Shown piece after piece: positions 9,495-19,654 of a stretch of DNA of 64,000 nt. Both the position numbers and the translations under genes were made by a program. The DNA comes from Bartonella sp. M0177 (lineage in GTDB: Bacteria; Pseudomonadota; Alphaproteobacteria; Rhizobiales; Rhizobiaceae): contig NZ_JACFOY010000001.1 of NCBI RefSeq assembly GCF_016102285.1, positions 1,736,001-1,800,000 on the forward strand. Direction: 5' to 3'. The stretch's first letter is position 1, and the number at the start of each line of letters is the position of its first letter. Under the pieces are notes generated by a model, which was given only the letters and a program-made list of their open reading frames with translations, did not search any database and was not told where the DNA came from.

Positions 9495-10691
9495 ATGACT
9501 AATACAACAAAAACGACTTTACCTTGGGGCACCACGAAACCCACTGCGCTTTTGGTATTAGCAGACGGAACCGTCATTGAAGGTAAAGGTTTGGGTAGAA
9601 CAGGTTCCATTGAAGCTGAAGTCTGCTTCAATACTGCTATGACCGGATATGAGGAAATCCTCACCGATCCTTCCTATACCGGACAGATTGTAACATTTAC
9701 CTTTCCGCATATTGGCAATGTCGGCGTCAATGCCGAAGATATCGAGGACCTGACACCGGCTCAACGCAGTGGTGCTGTGGGGGCAATTTTCAAAGCCGAT
9801 ATTACCCACCCCTCGAATTATCGTGCCGCAGAAGGTCTGGACAAATGGCTTTCCCAACGCGGTATCATCGCCCTTTGCGGCATTGATACACGTGCCTTGA
9901 CCTCGCTTATTCGTGAAAAAGGCCTTACCAATGCGGTAATTGCCCATGACAAGAACGGCGTTTTTGATGTCGAGGCTTTGAAAGAACGCGCCCGCAAGTG
10001 GAGCGGCCTGGTCGGGCTTGACCTTGCTAAAGATGTAACCGAAGGCCAGTCATCCGAATGGGATGAAACGCCATGGGTATGGAATGAAGGCTATGGCCAT
10101 GAAAAGACGAAAGACATTCACATTGTTGCTGTCGATTATGGCGTAAAGCGCAATATTCTGCGGCTCCTTGCCGGACTTGAAGCCCGTGTCACCGTGGTTC
10201 CTGCAAAAACTACAGCCGAAGAAATATTGGCTTTGAATCCTGATGGCATTTTCCTGTCGAATGGCCCGGGTGACCCTGCAGCCACGGCAGAATATGCTGT
10301 TCCGATGATCAGAAAACTCGTCGAGACAGGTATTCCGATGTTCGGCATTTGCCTTGGTCACCAATTGCTTGCTTTGGCAATGGGTGCAAAAACTGTCAAA
10401 ATGCATCAGGGGCATCACGGTGCCAACCATCCGGTACAGGATAAAGAAACCGGCAAGGTGGAAATTGTCTCCATGAACCACGGCTTTGCAGTGGACGCAA
10501 AAACACTTCCCCAAGGTGTCGAAGAAACGCAAATCTCGCTGTTTGACGGTTCGAACTGTGGTATCAGGCTTGTCGGCAAGCCGGTGTTTTCAGTGCAACA
10601 GCACCCCGAAGCTTCACCTGGTCCACAAGATAGCCATTATCTCTTCCAGCAATTTGCAAAGATGATCCGCGAACATAAGAAAGCTGCATAA
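9495..10691 (+). CDS. carA: carbamoyl-phosphate synthase small (glutaminase) subunit
   Basis: A 398-residue subunit that hydrolyses glutamine and passes ammonia to CarB, for carbamoyl phosphate used in pyrimidine and arginine synthesis. The N-terminal CPSase domain contains GYEEILTDPSYTGQIV. The class I glutamine amidotransferase domain (about 210-398) has the catalytic triad: the nucleophile Cys286 in FGICLGHQLL, with His370 and Glu372 in QQHPEASPGP. The protein is full length and complete. It ends at a clear terminator. carB lies about 3.2 kb downstream on the same strand, separated by two minus-strand genes. Confidence 0.98.
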   Translation: MTNTTKTTLPWGTTKPTALLVLADGTVIEGKGLGRTGSIEAEVCFNTAMTGYEEILTDPSYTGQIVTFTFPHIGNVGVNAEDIEDLTPAQRSGAVGAIFKADITHPSNYRAAEGLDKWLSQRGIIALCGIDTRALTSLIREKGLTNAVIAHDKNGVFDVEALKERARKWSGLVGLDLAKDVTEGQSSEWDETPWVWNEGYGHEKTKDIHIVAVDYGVKRNILRLLAGLEARVTVVPAKTTAEEILALNPDGIFLSNGPGDPAATAEYAVPMIRKLVETGIPMFGICLGHQLLALAMGAKTVKMHQGHHGANHPVQDKETGKVEIVSMNHGFAVDAKTLPQGVEETQISLFDGSNCGIRLVGKPVFSVQQHPEASPGPQDSHYLFQQFAKMIREHKKAA

Positions 10692-10741
10692 TCGACCGCT
10701 TGCAGATTGGCTTTCCAATAATAGATTTAAAATATTCAAAG

Positions 10742-10767
10742 ACCCGCTGAAAAAGCGGGTTTTTTTG
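10742..10767 (+). terminator. Rho-independent terminator of carA
   Basis: The stem ACCCGCT / AGCGGGT with an A-rich loop is followed by a run of T, 50 nt after the carA stop codon. Confidence 0.9.
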
Positions 10768-11047
10768 TGTTCAATAATATTGCTTTGCCGGTTTTATCAG
10801 AAAGGCCATAAAAAGCAGTGTCCACTCCCTGTTCTTCCCCATTCCAATTGTTCCGTTCATTTTTTACCAGCTGTTAAAACCGGCTTTACAATGCGGTGAA
10901 CGTTCGTTTCACACAAGCGCTAGCCTTGAACTTGGAATAACTCCGTCACGTTCAAGACAGCTTCCTGTTAGAACCGAACTTACTTCCGGAAATTGATCTC
11001 GACATTTCTGGCGGTTTCTGGAATTTTCAAGGTTGTTTTTAACCCGA

Positions 11048-12334
11048 TTAGCTGCCTCTCGCTTTTTCCTTGTGATCTCTCACAAGTTCATATGTCGTTA
11101 AACGCGGGCTTTTATCTTCACGAACAAAAAAGCCGAAAACCAGTGTTGTTGCGAGCAACACGAAAAATGCGGTTGCACAAGGGGCACCGGCAAATTTGAA
11201 CGGCGCACTATCGCTCGTAAAATAGCTGAAAATCGACGTATAGAATACCGGCCCGATCATCGACGTGATCGAGGTTATCGATGTCAAAGCGCCTTGAAGA
11301 GCACCTTGCGCGTTGGCCGGGACTTGGGAGGAAGCAATCGAGCGCATTGGCACGTGGGCGATATATTCCGGCATAGTGAAAAGGAAAACGACATAAAGCA
11401 TATAACCTTCAAAGGCGAAGGTATAGCCGACCATGCCGACGAGCGCGAAGAGAAGCCCGATCATCGAGATTTTCCAGTTACTCAAGTGCCTTGTCATATA
11501 AGGCAAGAGCAATCCCATCACTATGCATTGGCCGATGCCGAAAACGCCATAGGCAAAACCTATGGAAAATTCACTCCAGCCATAACGTTCTTTGGTCATA
11601 AAAGCCAAAGTTGAAGGCCAAACCGCCTCGGCAAGCCAATAGAGGAAAAAAGCAAAAGCAACCCAGAGCACAGTGCGATAATGGCGCAATTCCAGCAGAG
11701 CGCCAACCGGATTAGCCCTTCTGATTTCAAAGGGGCGGCGCAACGACAAAGGCAGAGTTTCCGGCAGCATATACATGGCAAAAACAAAATTGACGAGCGA
11801 AAGTCCGGCTGAAAAATAAAACGGCATGCGGGGGCCAATTTCGCCCAAAACGCCACCGATCAGCGGGCCTAAAAAGAAGCCGACACCAAAAGCAATACCG
11901 ATGAGCCCGAAATTGCGTGTTCTGGTGTTATCGTCGGAAATATCGGCAAGATAAGCCGAGCAGGTTGAAAAACTGGCGCCGCTGACACCGGCAAGAATTC
12001 TGCCGATAAAGAGCATGGAATAGCTCCACGCAATAGCGCAGATAAAATTGTCGATCGCAAAAGTGATGATGGATAACAATAAAATCGGTCGGCGTCCGAA
12101 ACGGTCGGAAAGATTGCCGATAAAAGGGGCAAACAGAAACTGCATGGTTGAATAGACCATGAGCAAAATGCCGCCATCAACCGATGCCCTGCTGATACTG
12201 TCGCCGGTCAATTGGCTTAGATATTCCGGCATAACCGGTACGATGATCGCAATGCCGATAATATCCAGTAACAGCGTGATGAAGACCAGAACAAGTCCCT
12301 TGTGAACAAATTTTGCATCGAGACTTTGCGACAT
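11048..12334 (-). CDS. TCR/Tet-family MFS drug transporter
   Basis: A 428-residue major facilitator with about 12 membrane segments. The family motif between TM2 and TM3 is present (GNLSDRFGRRPILL), as is a Tet-like TM5 motif, GFFLGPLIGGVLG. It aligns with the TCR/Tet subfamily of drug:proton antiporters, which includes TetA. Chromosomal members are widespread in Hyphomicrobiales, and their presence does not by itself predict tetracycline resistance. The C-terminus ends in a short charged tail. No TetR-type repressor is adjacent, unlike in mobile tet modules. It is a stand-alone gene. Confidence 0.85.
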   Translation of the reverse strand: MSQSLDAKFVHKGLVLVFITLLLDIIGIAIIVPVMPEYLSQLTGDSISRASVDGGILLMVYSTMQFLFAPFIGNLSDRFGRRPILLLSIITFAIDNFICAIAWSYSMLFIGRILAGVSGASFSTCSAYLADISDDNTRTRNFGLIGIAFGVGFFLGPLIGGVLGEIGPRMPFYFSAGLSLVNFVFAMYMLPETLPLSLRRPFEIRRANPVGALLELRHYRTVLWVAFAFFLYWLAEAVWPSTLAFMTKERYGWSEFSIGFAYGVFGIGQCIVMGLLLPYMTRHLSNWKISMIGLLFALVGMVGYTFAFEGYMLYVVFLFTMPEYIAHVPMRSIASSQVPANAQGALQGALTSITSITSMIGPVFYTSIFSYFTSDSAPFKFAGAPCATAFFVLLATTLVFGFFVREDKSPRLTTYELVRDHKEKARGS

Positions 12335-12770
12335 GACGAATTTCCATGCTTGTACAAGAAATTGCTAATAGGACTATTGTGAAAAATAGAAAAGGGAAAA
12401 AACGCGACTTAGTGAACTCTCTATACTATTTCCTGAAAGATCAAGACGTTTCAGATGTTTGAACCGGAAATATTTTCCCGAATATTTTCGGCTTTTTTAG
12501 AAGGTTTTAAAAGGTCATGTTTGCCGGAAGGCAAAACACAGGCGTGCACACCAAAATTTTTGAAAGTTCCATGTGGGTCAAGTTCAAGTGAAGATGGTTG
12601 CCTGCAGTTGCCACTACCCCCATAATTTATGCCGGTCAATTTATGAAAAACACGCGATACCCGTGAACGCACATGCGATAATTGAATAATAATGATCGCT
12701 TAGAGATGACAGCGCAATAGTGGTGAACAGAAAGCCTTTCAACTTCTTAAAATCTCCCGAGTGCGGATTT
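12335..12770. other. intergenic region between the ypfJ-like and MFS genes
   Basis: About 435 bp. It should contain the MFS gene promoter. The short open frames here have neither ribosome-binding sites nor recognisable sequence. Confidence 0.35.
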
Positions 12771-13670
12771 TTAAAATCCGTCACATGATTCCATTTTGCC
12801 CAATTGATAGCCGGTTTTGAAAGCATTAACCCGTTGTGCGGACGTTCCGTGAGTGAAACTATCAGGCACAACATATCCTTGTGTCCGTTTTTGCAATGTA
12901 TCATCACCGATTTTTGCTGCTGCATTCAATGCATAGCCGATATCACCTTCTTCAAGAATTCCGTCATCCTCGGTTGAATGCGCCCAGACGCCTGCATAAC
13001 AATCGGCCTGCAATTCTATTTTTACCGAAAGCGCATTGGCTGTCGACGTATCGGCTCTTGCCCTTGCTTTATTCATCCGGTCGAGAAAACCGGTCAAATT
13101 CTGCACATGATGGCCGACTTCATGGGCAATGACATAAGCTTGTGCAAATTCCCCCGGTGCGCCGAAATGGGTCGCCAATTTGTCGAAAAATTCATCATCC
13201 AGATATAGCTTTTGATCGGCGGGACAATAGAAAGGCCCGACAGCAGCCGTTGCAAGCCCGCAGGGCGAATCGATAGTGCCGGAAAACCGCACAAGGATCG
13301 GTGGCTTATATTTGGCATTGTGGCGGGAGAATATATCGCCCCACGTATCTTCTGTTTCGGCAAGAACCGTTGCAATGAAAAGGCTGCGCCGATCATTGGT
13401 TTGAAGCGGGGCTTTTGCTGCGCTAGACGACGCTCTATGTTCATTCACCAAGGCTCCATCGCCGAATAGAAAACGTGTCGGACTATAGCCAAAGAAGCTA
13501 AGCCCCAGAAAAATAACAACAAGAATGAGAATTCCCTTGAAACCGCCGCGCGACAACAAGGCGAAACCGACGCCGCTCAAACCTGTTCGAAAAACCGGAC
13601 TTGCACCGTTATTTTCTTCACCGCGACGATCTTCAATATTGTCGCTTTGTCTTCCACCTTCCCACCGCAT
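12771..13670 (-). CDS. YpfJ-like neutral zinc metallopeptidase
   Basis: A 299-residue protein of the YpfJ/KPN_02809 family (PF04228). The N-terminus has a charged segment (MRWEGGRQSDNIEDRRG), then a glycine-rich stretch and one membrane segment (about residues 46-64). The zinc-binding motif HEVGHH lies near residue 183 in AYVIAHEVGHHVQNLTG. The downstream conserved ELQADCYAGVWAH supplies the third ligand. The end, FKTGYQLGKMESCD, is also family-typical. GAGGAG precedes the ATG. It is probably a membrane-anchored periplasmic protease; substrates are unknown. Confidence 0.88.
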   Translation of the reverse strand: MRWEGGRQSDNIEDRRGEENNGASPVFRTGLSGVGFALLSRGGFKGILILVVIFLGLSFFGYSPTRFLFGDGALVNEHRASSSAAKAPLQTNDRRSLFIATVLAETEDTWGDIFSRHNAKYKPPILVRFSGTIDSPCGLATAAVGPFYCPADQKLYLDDEFFDKLATHFGAPGEFAQAYVIAHEVGHHVQNLTGFLDRMNKARARADTSTANALSVKIELQADCYAGVWAHSTEDDGILEEGDIGYALNAAAKIGDDTLQKRTQGYVVPDSFTHGTSAQRVNAFKTGYQLGKMESCDGF

Positions 13671-13887
13671 AAGCCACTCCTCGCGCTTAATTTATTGAGA
13701 AGCATATAACTTCCTCCTCCAGGAAGAGAAGGCTTCCCCCTATAGTAAAGCAAAAAAAATTAGGAAAAGCAAAATTTAGGGGGTTACTTTCCTGTCGACT
13801 TTACCTATAAGGCAGGCTTAGCCTTAAAAAAAGAAATGTTGAACCTGCCAGTTTTCCCTGCGCGGGTGTTTGCGATAGGATGCTGCC

Positions 13888-16800
13888 ATGCCAAAACGCA
13901 CAGATATAAAATCCATTCTCATCATCGGTGCGGGACCTATTGTTATCGGTCAAGCCTGCGAATTCGACTATTCGGGAACGCAAGCTTGTAAAGCCTTGAA
14001 GGAAGAAGGCTACCGGATCATTCTGGTCAATTCCAATCCGGCGACAATCATGACAGATCCTGATCTTGCCGATGCAACCTATATCGAGCCGATAACGCCG
14101 GAAGTTGTTGCAAAAATTATTGCCCGCGAAAAGCCGGATGCGCTGCTTCCCACCATGGGCGGGCAAACGGCCTTGAATACGGCTTTGTCGTTAAAACGCA
14201 TGGGCGTTCTCGAACGCTATCATGTCGAGATGATCGGAGCCGATGCCAAGGCAATCGACAAAGCCGAAGACCGTGCATTGTTCCGTGAAGCCATGGCAAA
14301 AATCGGACTTGAAACGCCCAAATCCATGCTTGCCAATGCAACCGAAATCAAGGAAGAAGATCGCAAACGCCACGACGCAATGCGCGACAAGCTCAAGGCC
14401 GAACTTGAAGGTGACGAGCTTGATAAAGCGCTTGAAAAGCTCGAACATGATTGGCATTTGGGCGAAGGCGACCGCAAGCAGCGTTATATTTCCCATGCAA
14501 CCGGCAAAGCCGGTCAAGCTCTCGATGTTGTGGGGCTTCCGGCAATTATCCGCCCGTCTTTTACGCTGGGCGGTACCGGTGGCGGCATTGCCTATAACCG
14601 TTCGGAATTTTACGAAATTATCGAACGCGGGCTTGAAGCTTCGCCAACCACAGAAGTTCTCATTGAAGAAAGTGTTCTGGGCTGGAAAGAATTCGAGATG
14701 GAAGTTGTCCGCGACAAGAAAGACAACTGCATCATCGTCTGTTCGATTGAAAATCTTGACCCTATGGGCGTTCACACCGGTGACTCGATTACAGTCGCAC
14801 CGGCTTTGACTTTGACCGACAAAGAATATCAGATGATGCGCAATGCCTCGATTGCGGTTTTGCGCGAAATCGGTGTCGAGACCGGCGGTTCCAACGTGCA
14901 ATTTGCCGTCAATCCGGAAAATGGCCGTCTGATTGTGATCGAAATGAATCCGCGTGTTTCGCGTTCTTCCGCTCTCGCCTCGAAAGCGACGGGTTTTCCG
15001 ATTGCCAAAGTTGCCGCAAAACTTGCTGTTGGCTACACATTGGACGAATTGGAAAACGACATTACCGGAGGAGCAACTCCAGCTTCGTTCGAGCCGTCAA
15101 TCGACTATATTGTTACCAAAATTCCGCGTTTTGCCTTTGAGAAATTCCCGGGTGCCTCGCATACTTTGACCACGGCGATGAAATCGGTCGGCGAAGTTAT
15201 GGCAATCGGCCGTACTTTTCAGGAATCTTTGCAAAAAGCCTTGCGCGGGCTTGAAACCGGCTTGACCGGCCTTGACGACATTACCATTCCCGAACACGCC
15301 GAAGGCGACGAGAAAAATGCGATCCGTGCCGCTATCGGCACACCGACGCCTGATCGTTTACGTTATGTTGCGCAAGCCATGCGCATGGGTATGCCATTAA
15401 ACGAAATCCACCAGATCAGCAAAATCGACCCGTGGTTTCTCGAACAGATTGCCTCGATTGTCGACATGGAACAGCGTGTGCGCGAGCAAGGCCTGCCGAA
15501 GGATGCAGAAAATTTCCGTATGCTCAAATCCATGGGCTTTTCGGACGCGCGGCTTGGCAGCATTACCGGTCTTGAAACCGAAGAGGTTACGAAAGCTCGC
15601 CATGAACTTAATGTAAAGCCGGTATTCAAGCGTGTTGATACCTGTGCTGCCGAATTTGCTTCACCGACTGCTTATATGTATTCGACCTATGAAGTGCCTT
15701 TCGCCGGAAAAATGCGTTCTGAAGCCAATGTTTCCGACAGGAAAAAGGTGGTTATCCTTGGTGGCGGGCCGAACCGTATCGGACAAGGTATCGAGTTCGA
15801 TTATTGCTGTTGTCACGCCGCTTTTGCACTCCATGATGCAGGCTATGAAGCCATTATGGTCAATTGCAATCCGGAAACCGTTTCGACAGATTATGATACG
15901 TCCGACCGGCTTTATTTCGAGCCTCTGACTGCCGAAGATGTGCTTTCAATTCTCGAAGCGGAAAAAGAAAAAGGTGAACTTGTCGGTGTTATCGTCCAGT
16001 TCGGTGGGCAAACACCATTGAAGCTTGCCGCCTCGCTTGAAAAATCCGGCATTCCGATACTCGGTACCTCACCGGATGCAATCGATCTCGCAGAAGACCG
16101 CGACCGCTTCCAGAAGTTGCTCATCAAGCTTGATCTGACACAGCCGAAAAACGGCATTGCCTATTCGGTCGAACAGGCGCGCCTCGTTGCCAATGATCTG
16201 GGCTTCCCGCTGGTTGTACGCCCCTCTTATGTGCTTGGCGGCCGCGCCATGCAAATCATTCATGACGAGCGTAATTTGCAATCCTATCTTCTGGATACAG
16301 TACCCGAACTGGTACCGGAAGAAATCAAGGCCCATTACCCGAACGACAAAACCGGCCAGATCAATACACTTCTCGGCAAAAATCCTCTTCTTTTCGACAC
16401 CTACCTCACCAATGCAATCGAGGTTGATGTCGATTGCCTGTGCGACGGTGAAGACACGTTCGTAGCCGGCATTATGGAACATATCGAGGAAGCCGGTATC
16501 CATTCTGGTGACTCCGCCTGTTCGCTTCCCGTTCACACATTGTCACCTGAAATTGTCGAAGAATTGAAACGCCAGACGATCGAGCTTGCCAAAGCGCTTC
16601 ATGTCGGCGGTTTGATGAATGTGCAATATGCCGTCAAAGAAGGTGTTATCTATATTCTCGAGGTCAACCCGCGCGCTTCCCGTACCGTTCCGTTTGTTGC
16701 CAAAACAATCGGACGGCCGATTGCCAAAGTGGCTGCCCGTGTTATGGCCGGTGAAAAGCTTGAAAAAACAATCAATTGCTATGGCGGAAGACCCAAGCCA

Positions 16801-17373
16801 CAGAAAAAACCGCACATCGCTGTGAAAGAGGCTGTTTTCCCGTTTGCACGCTTCCAGGGCGTTGACACCTTGCTTGGACCGGAAATGCGTTCAACCGGCG
16901 AGGTCATGGGGCTAGACTATAGTTTCGCTCTTGCTTATGCCAAAGCGCAGCTTGGTGCAGGTAATGATCTCCCACGCGAAGGAACACTTTTTGTGTCGGT
17001 CAAGGATGATGACAAAAAACGCGTGCTCGGCGCCGTCAAGCGTATGGCAAAACTCGGTTTTTCAATCCTTGCAACAACAGGAACACAGAAATTTCTTGAA
17101 GAACACGGCGTGAAGGCCAAGAAAATCAACAAGGTTCTCGAAGGTCGTCCGCATATTGAAGATGCTATTCGCAACCGTCAGGTTCAGATAGTTTTCAATA
17201 CAACGGATACGGCAAGTGCAATTTCCGATTCAAAGTCGCTGCGTCGGGCTGCTTTGATGCAAAAGGTTCCCTATTACACGACAATGTCGGGAGCCATATC
17301 GGTTGTTGATGCGATTGAAGCTTTGCAGAATGGCACAATTCAAGTGCGCCCGCTGCAAGAATATACCGAATAA
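13888..17373 (+). CDS. carB: carbamoyl-phosphate synthase large subunit
   Basis: An 1161-residue synthetase that uses two ATP, bicarbonate and the ammonia delivered by CarA. Two homologous ATP-grasp halves are visible. The first begins [20 protein letters not shown] and the second [20 protein letters not shown]. Both have the EMNPR/EVNPR signatures ([40 protein letters not shown]). The C-terminal MGS-like domain (about 1020-1161), which carries allosteric regulation in known enzymes, is complete. Length is normal for alphaproteobacteria. It starts divergently from the YpfJ-like gene and ends at a clear terminator. Confidence 0.98.
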   Translation: MPKRTDIKSILIIGAGPIVIGQACEFDYSGTQACKALKEEGYRIILVNSNPATIMTDPDLADATYIEPITPEVVAKIIAREKPDALLPTMGGQTALNTALSLKRMGVLERYHVEMIGADAKAIDKAEDRALFREAMAKIGLETPKSMLANATEIKEEDRKRHDAMRDKLKAELEGDELDKALEKLEHDWHLGEGDRKQRYISHATGKAGQALDVVGLPAIIRPSFTLGGTGGGIAYNRSEFYEIIERGLEASPTTEVLIEESVLGWKEFEMEVVRDKKDNCIIVCSIENLDPMGVHTGDSITVAPALTLTDKEYQMMRNASIAVLREIGVETGGSNVQFAVNPENGRLIVIEMNPRVSRSSALASKATGFPIAKVAAKLAVGYTLDELENDITGGATPASFEPSIDYIVTKIPRFAFEKFPGASHTLTTAMKSVGEVMAIGRTFQESLQKALRGLETGLTGLDDITIPEHAEGDEKNAIRAAIGTPTPDRLRYVAQAMRMGMPLNEIHQISKIDPWFLEQIASIVDMEQRVREQGLPKDAENFRMLKSMGFSDARLGSITGLETEEVTKARHELNVKPVFKRVDTCAAEFASPTAYMYSTYEVPFAGKMRSEANVSDRKKVVILGGGPNRIGQGIEFDYCCCHAAFALHDAGYEAIMVNCNPETVSTDYDTSDRLYFEPLTAEDVLSILEAEKEKGELVGVIVQFGGQTPLKLAASLEKSGIPILGTSPDAIDLAEDRDRFQKLLIKLDLTQPKNGIAYSVEQARLVANDLGFPLVVRPSYVLGGRAMQIIHDERNLQSYLLDTVPELVPEEIKAHYPNDKTGQINTLLGKNPLLFDTYLTNAIEVDVDCLCDGEDTFVAGIMEHIEEAGIHSGDSACSLPVHTLSPEIVEELKRQTIELAKALHVGGLMNVQYAVKEGVIYILEVNPRASRTVPFVAKTIGRPIAKVAARVMAGEKLEKTINCYGGRPKPQKKPHIAVKEAVFPFARFQGVDTLLGPEMRSTGEVMGLDYSFALAYAKAQLGAGNDLPREGTLFVSVKDDDKKRVLGAVKRMAKLGFSILATTGTQKFLEEHGVKAKKINKVLEGRPHIEDAIRNRQVQIVFNTTDTASAISDSKSLRRAALMQKVPYYTTMSGAISVVDAIEALQNGTIQVRPLQEYTE

Positions 17374-17380
17374 TTATCTC

Positions 17381-17424
17381 GCCCACGGCTAAAGCAAAGC
17401 TACTTTTGCCGTGGGCTTATTTAT
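17381..17424 (+). terminator. Rho-independent terminator of carB
   Basis: A perfect 9-bp stem GCCCACGGC / GCCGTGGGC, followed by a T-rich tail (TTATTTATT), 8 nt after the carB stop codon. Confidence 0.85.
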
Positions 17425-18527
17425 TCCCCCTGCACATTCTAGGTCCTTACTTTCAAGCAATAGTCTTGACCCCGTCGGTTTTGACTGGAACGGCGTGAAA
17501 ACACTTCTCGGTTGGGGTCTCTATCCACCTGCTTGAAGCGCTTGCCTTCAAGCCGTTAGAACCGAAATATTGTGCGGATTTTAGCGGAATGGGCATTTCA
17601 ACCGGCTCATTCAGCCACATAGAAGATCTTATTTTGCGATAGAATTTTCTTCGATATAATTGATCTTGCGAAGCTTTATCATTTTCAACCGGATTGCTTT
17701 AGGCTCAAGGAATGGCAAGGGCGGGCTGAGCCACGTAAACACAACATATCCCTCCCCCGCTATTCATAGCGCAATTCCGATTCTTGCAACGAATGGCTTT
17801 TCGACCTTTTAATCGGCTCATTTGTGAACAATTTTTATGTTACCAGCTCTTAATCCTGTGCACCATAAAATGCAGGAAAATGGAAATGAGAGAAAGTGCT
17901 TCTATCGCATTGCTCGACTTATCACTTTTGCATACCGATCAATTTCTATGAACCGATCACTTGCGGCATGGCTATCACTTGCAGCGTGCTAATAATTTTC
18001 ATTCCGGTTTAAAGCGATAATCACATCTGCATCTATCCGAAAGCCGTTTTGATCGCCCCCCCTACCCGACTTGTCCCGTGCCTTCATAATCTTGCCTTAA
18101 ATAGGTTCGCCTCTCCTAAATTAGCCGGTCCGTTGACCGATATTGTCACGTTTTATGTGTCATTGATTCAATATTTTTTGAAATTTTTTACTAAAGTTAA
18201 ATTTTATAAGATAAAAAAATAACAAGTCCATTTTAATACAATATTTTATTTCATAATGAAATTAATTCTGTGCCATTTTTATGTTGAGTAATAATCCCGT
18301 TTTTATCATATCATGACTAGTATAATTTTTATATTTTTACTATTTTTTATCCGGCTAATATTCCATTATCTATTATCAATTCAACTGTTCTTTTTCAATA
18401 AACAACAGCATAATCCGGTCGCTTTTATAAGTTTTATAAATGAACTTGATAATTTTGGTAAATTTTAAATTTGCGCTTTTGATAAAAGATGATATATATA
18501 GTCATGTTTTATTCTGAGGGATATATC
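17425..18527. other. 1.1-kb gene-free region upstream of ftrA
   Basis: No open frame with a ribosome-binding site and family features was found. From about 18130 to 18520 the sequence becomes very AT-rich, with runs of T and A. It should contain the ftrA promoter and any iron-responsive operator, but I saw no clear Irr or RirA consensus. Confidence 0.45.
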
Positions 18528-19061
18528 ATGCGTTTAAACAAACTAATTTTGGCTGCTTCCTGCACATTATTTGCAACACCGGCTCTGGCCGTGGAATACC
18601 CGATTGGCGAACCACAGCATTGTGGCGGATTGGAAATTGCGGCTGTCTACCTGCAACCGATTGAAATGGAACCGGAAGGTATTATGCTTGCGGCTGCAAA
18701 ATCGGATATCCATCTGGAAGCTGATATTCATGCGACAGAAGATAATAAAAACGGTCTTCCGGAAGGCGCATGGGCACCTTATTTGCAAGTTTCTTACGAA
18801 TTGACCAAGGAAGGTGCAAAAGAACCTTTGAGCGGTCATTTTCATCCTATGGTTGCCAATGATGGCCCGCACTATGGCGAAAACATCAAGCTTGATGGTG
18901 CTGGCAAATATCACCTGAAATATACCATTTTGCCACCTTCAAAAGAATCCATGTTCGGCCGCCATGTCGATAAAGAAACCGGCGTTGGCCCGTGGTTTGA
19001 CAAATGCGTTGTCGAATATGACTTCACCTATGCCGGTACCGGTAAAAAGGGTGGCTATTGA
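18528..19061 (+). CDS. ftrA: periplasmic P19-type iron-binding protein of the ferrous transporter
   Basis: A 177-residue protein with a signal peptide cleaved after residue ~21 (PALA-V), followed by a P19/Tp34 fold (PF10634). Conserved features are the acidic and Met-containing IEMEPEGIMLA segment, the HLEADIHATEDN segment with metal-binding His, and GHFHPMVANDGPHYGENI. In Brucella the corresponding FtrA is the periplasmic component of the FtrABCD ferrous iron importer. The start was taken at MRLNKL, preceded by GAGGG. A frame 13 codons longer lacks a ribosome-binding site and would spoil the signal peptide. A terminator follows before ftrB. Confidence 0.92.
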   Translation: MRLNKLILAASCTLFATPALAVEYPIGEPQHCGGLEIAAVYLQPIEMEPEGIMLAAAKSDIHLEADIHATEDNKNGLPEGAWAPYLQVSYELTKEGAKEPLSGHFHPMVANDGPHYGENIKLDGAGKYHLKYTILPPSKESMFGRHVDKETGVGPWFDKCVVEYDFTYAGTGKKGGY

Positions 19062-19202
19062 TTGTTGTGACCGGCAGTCGAATTCTGCCGGAAACATTTA
19101 AGGGATAAGTTTCCAGTCAATCTTATCCCCAAAGATCGAGACCTGTTTGTAAAGTCGGGGTTTACTTTCGATCATCCACCATTAGAAGTAACCCCTCCGA
19201 GC

Positions 19203-19242
19203 AGACCGGCCGTTGTGACCTCCACAGCCGGTCTTGCTTTTT
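19203..19242 (+). terminator. intra-operon terminator between ftrA and ftrB
   Basis: The stem AGACCGGC / GCCGGTCT contains an inner TGTG / CACA stem and is followed by TGCTTTTT. A second hairpin without a U-tract (CCGGCAG / CTGCCGG, 19071-19091) lies just behind the ftrA stop codon. Together they would make ftrA a mostly separate, more abundant transcript. Confidence 0.75.
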
Positions 19243-19318
19243 AATGGGGATTATTTGGTTTTCTAGAACGTAAACCATTCATTCCGGAAAGCTCGCTTTG
19301 GTTAAAAAGGGTTTTGCT

Positions 19319-19642
19319 ATGCGCGCAATATTGGTTTTGTTGTTTTGTCTGTTTCCCCTCTTTGCCGAAGCCGACGAACTCTCGCTTTATAATGTAACCA
19401 TCAAGGATGGTGTGTTTGAACCGCAATCAATTGAAGTACCGGCGGGGCAACGTTTTAAAATCTCGGTTAAAAATATCGGCTCGGGACCGGCCGAATTTGA
19501 AAACCTGTCTATGCGCGTTGAAAAAGTTCTCGGCGCAGGGGTTGAATCTTTTGTTGTCATTCACCCGCTCAAACCCGGCAGTTACCATTTTATTGACGAA
19601 TTTCACATGGATATGGCCGGTTTCGACATTAACGTAAAATAG
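19319..19642 (+). CDS. ftrB: cupredoxin-domain periplasmic protein of the ferrous transporter
   Basis: A 107-residue protein with a signal peptide (cleavage near FAEA-DE) and a single cupredoxin-like domain (PF13473 type, as in EfeO). The visible pattern includes VTIKDGVFEPQSIEVPAGQ and FHMDMAGFDINVK. In the Brucella FtrABCD system, FtrB is thought to oxidise or hand over iron to the FTR1 permease. I do not see a full type 1 copper Cys-His-His-Met set. The start is MRAILVLL; an in-frame Met 7 codons upstream is also possible. ftrC starts 12 nt downstream. Confidence 0.85.
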   Translation: MRAILVLLFCLFPLFAEADELSLYNVTIKDGVFEPQSIEVPAGQRFKISVKNIGSGPAEFENLSMRVEKVLGAGVESFVVIHPLKPGSYHFIDEFHMDMAGFDINVK

Positions 19643-19654
19643 GAGAGCAGACAA

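Noticed and set aside
11048-12334. Tet-type MFS gene as an acquired resistance gene
   Set aside because: No repressor gene, mobile element or unusual composition nearby; such pumps are ordinary chromosomal genes in this order.
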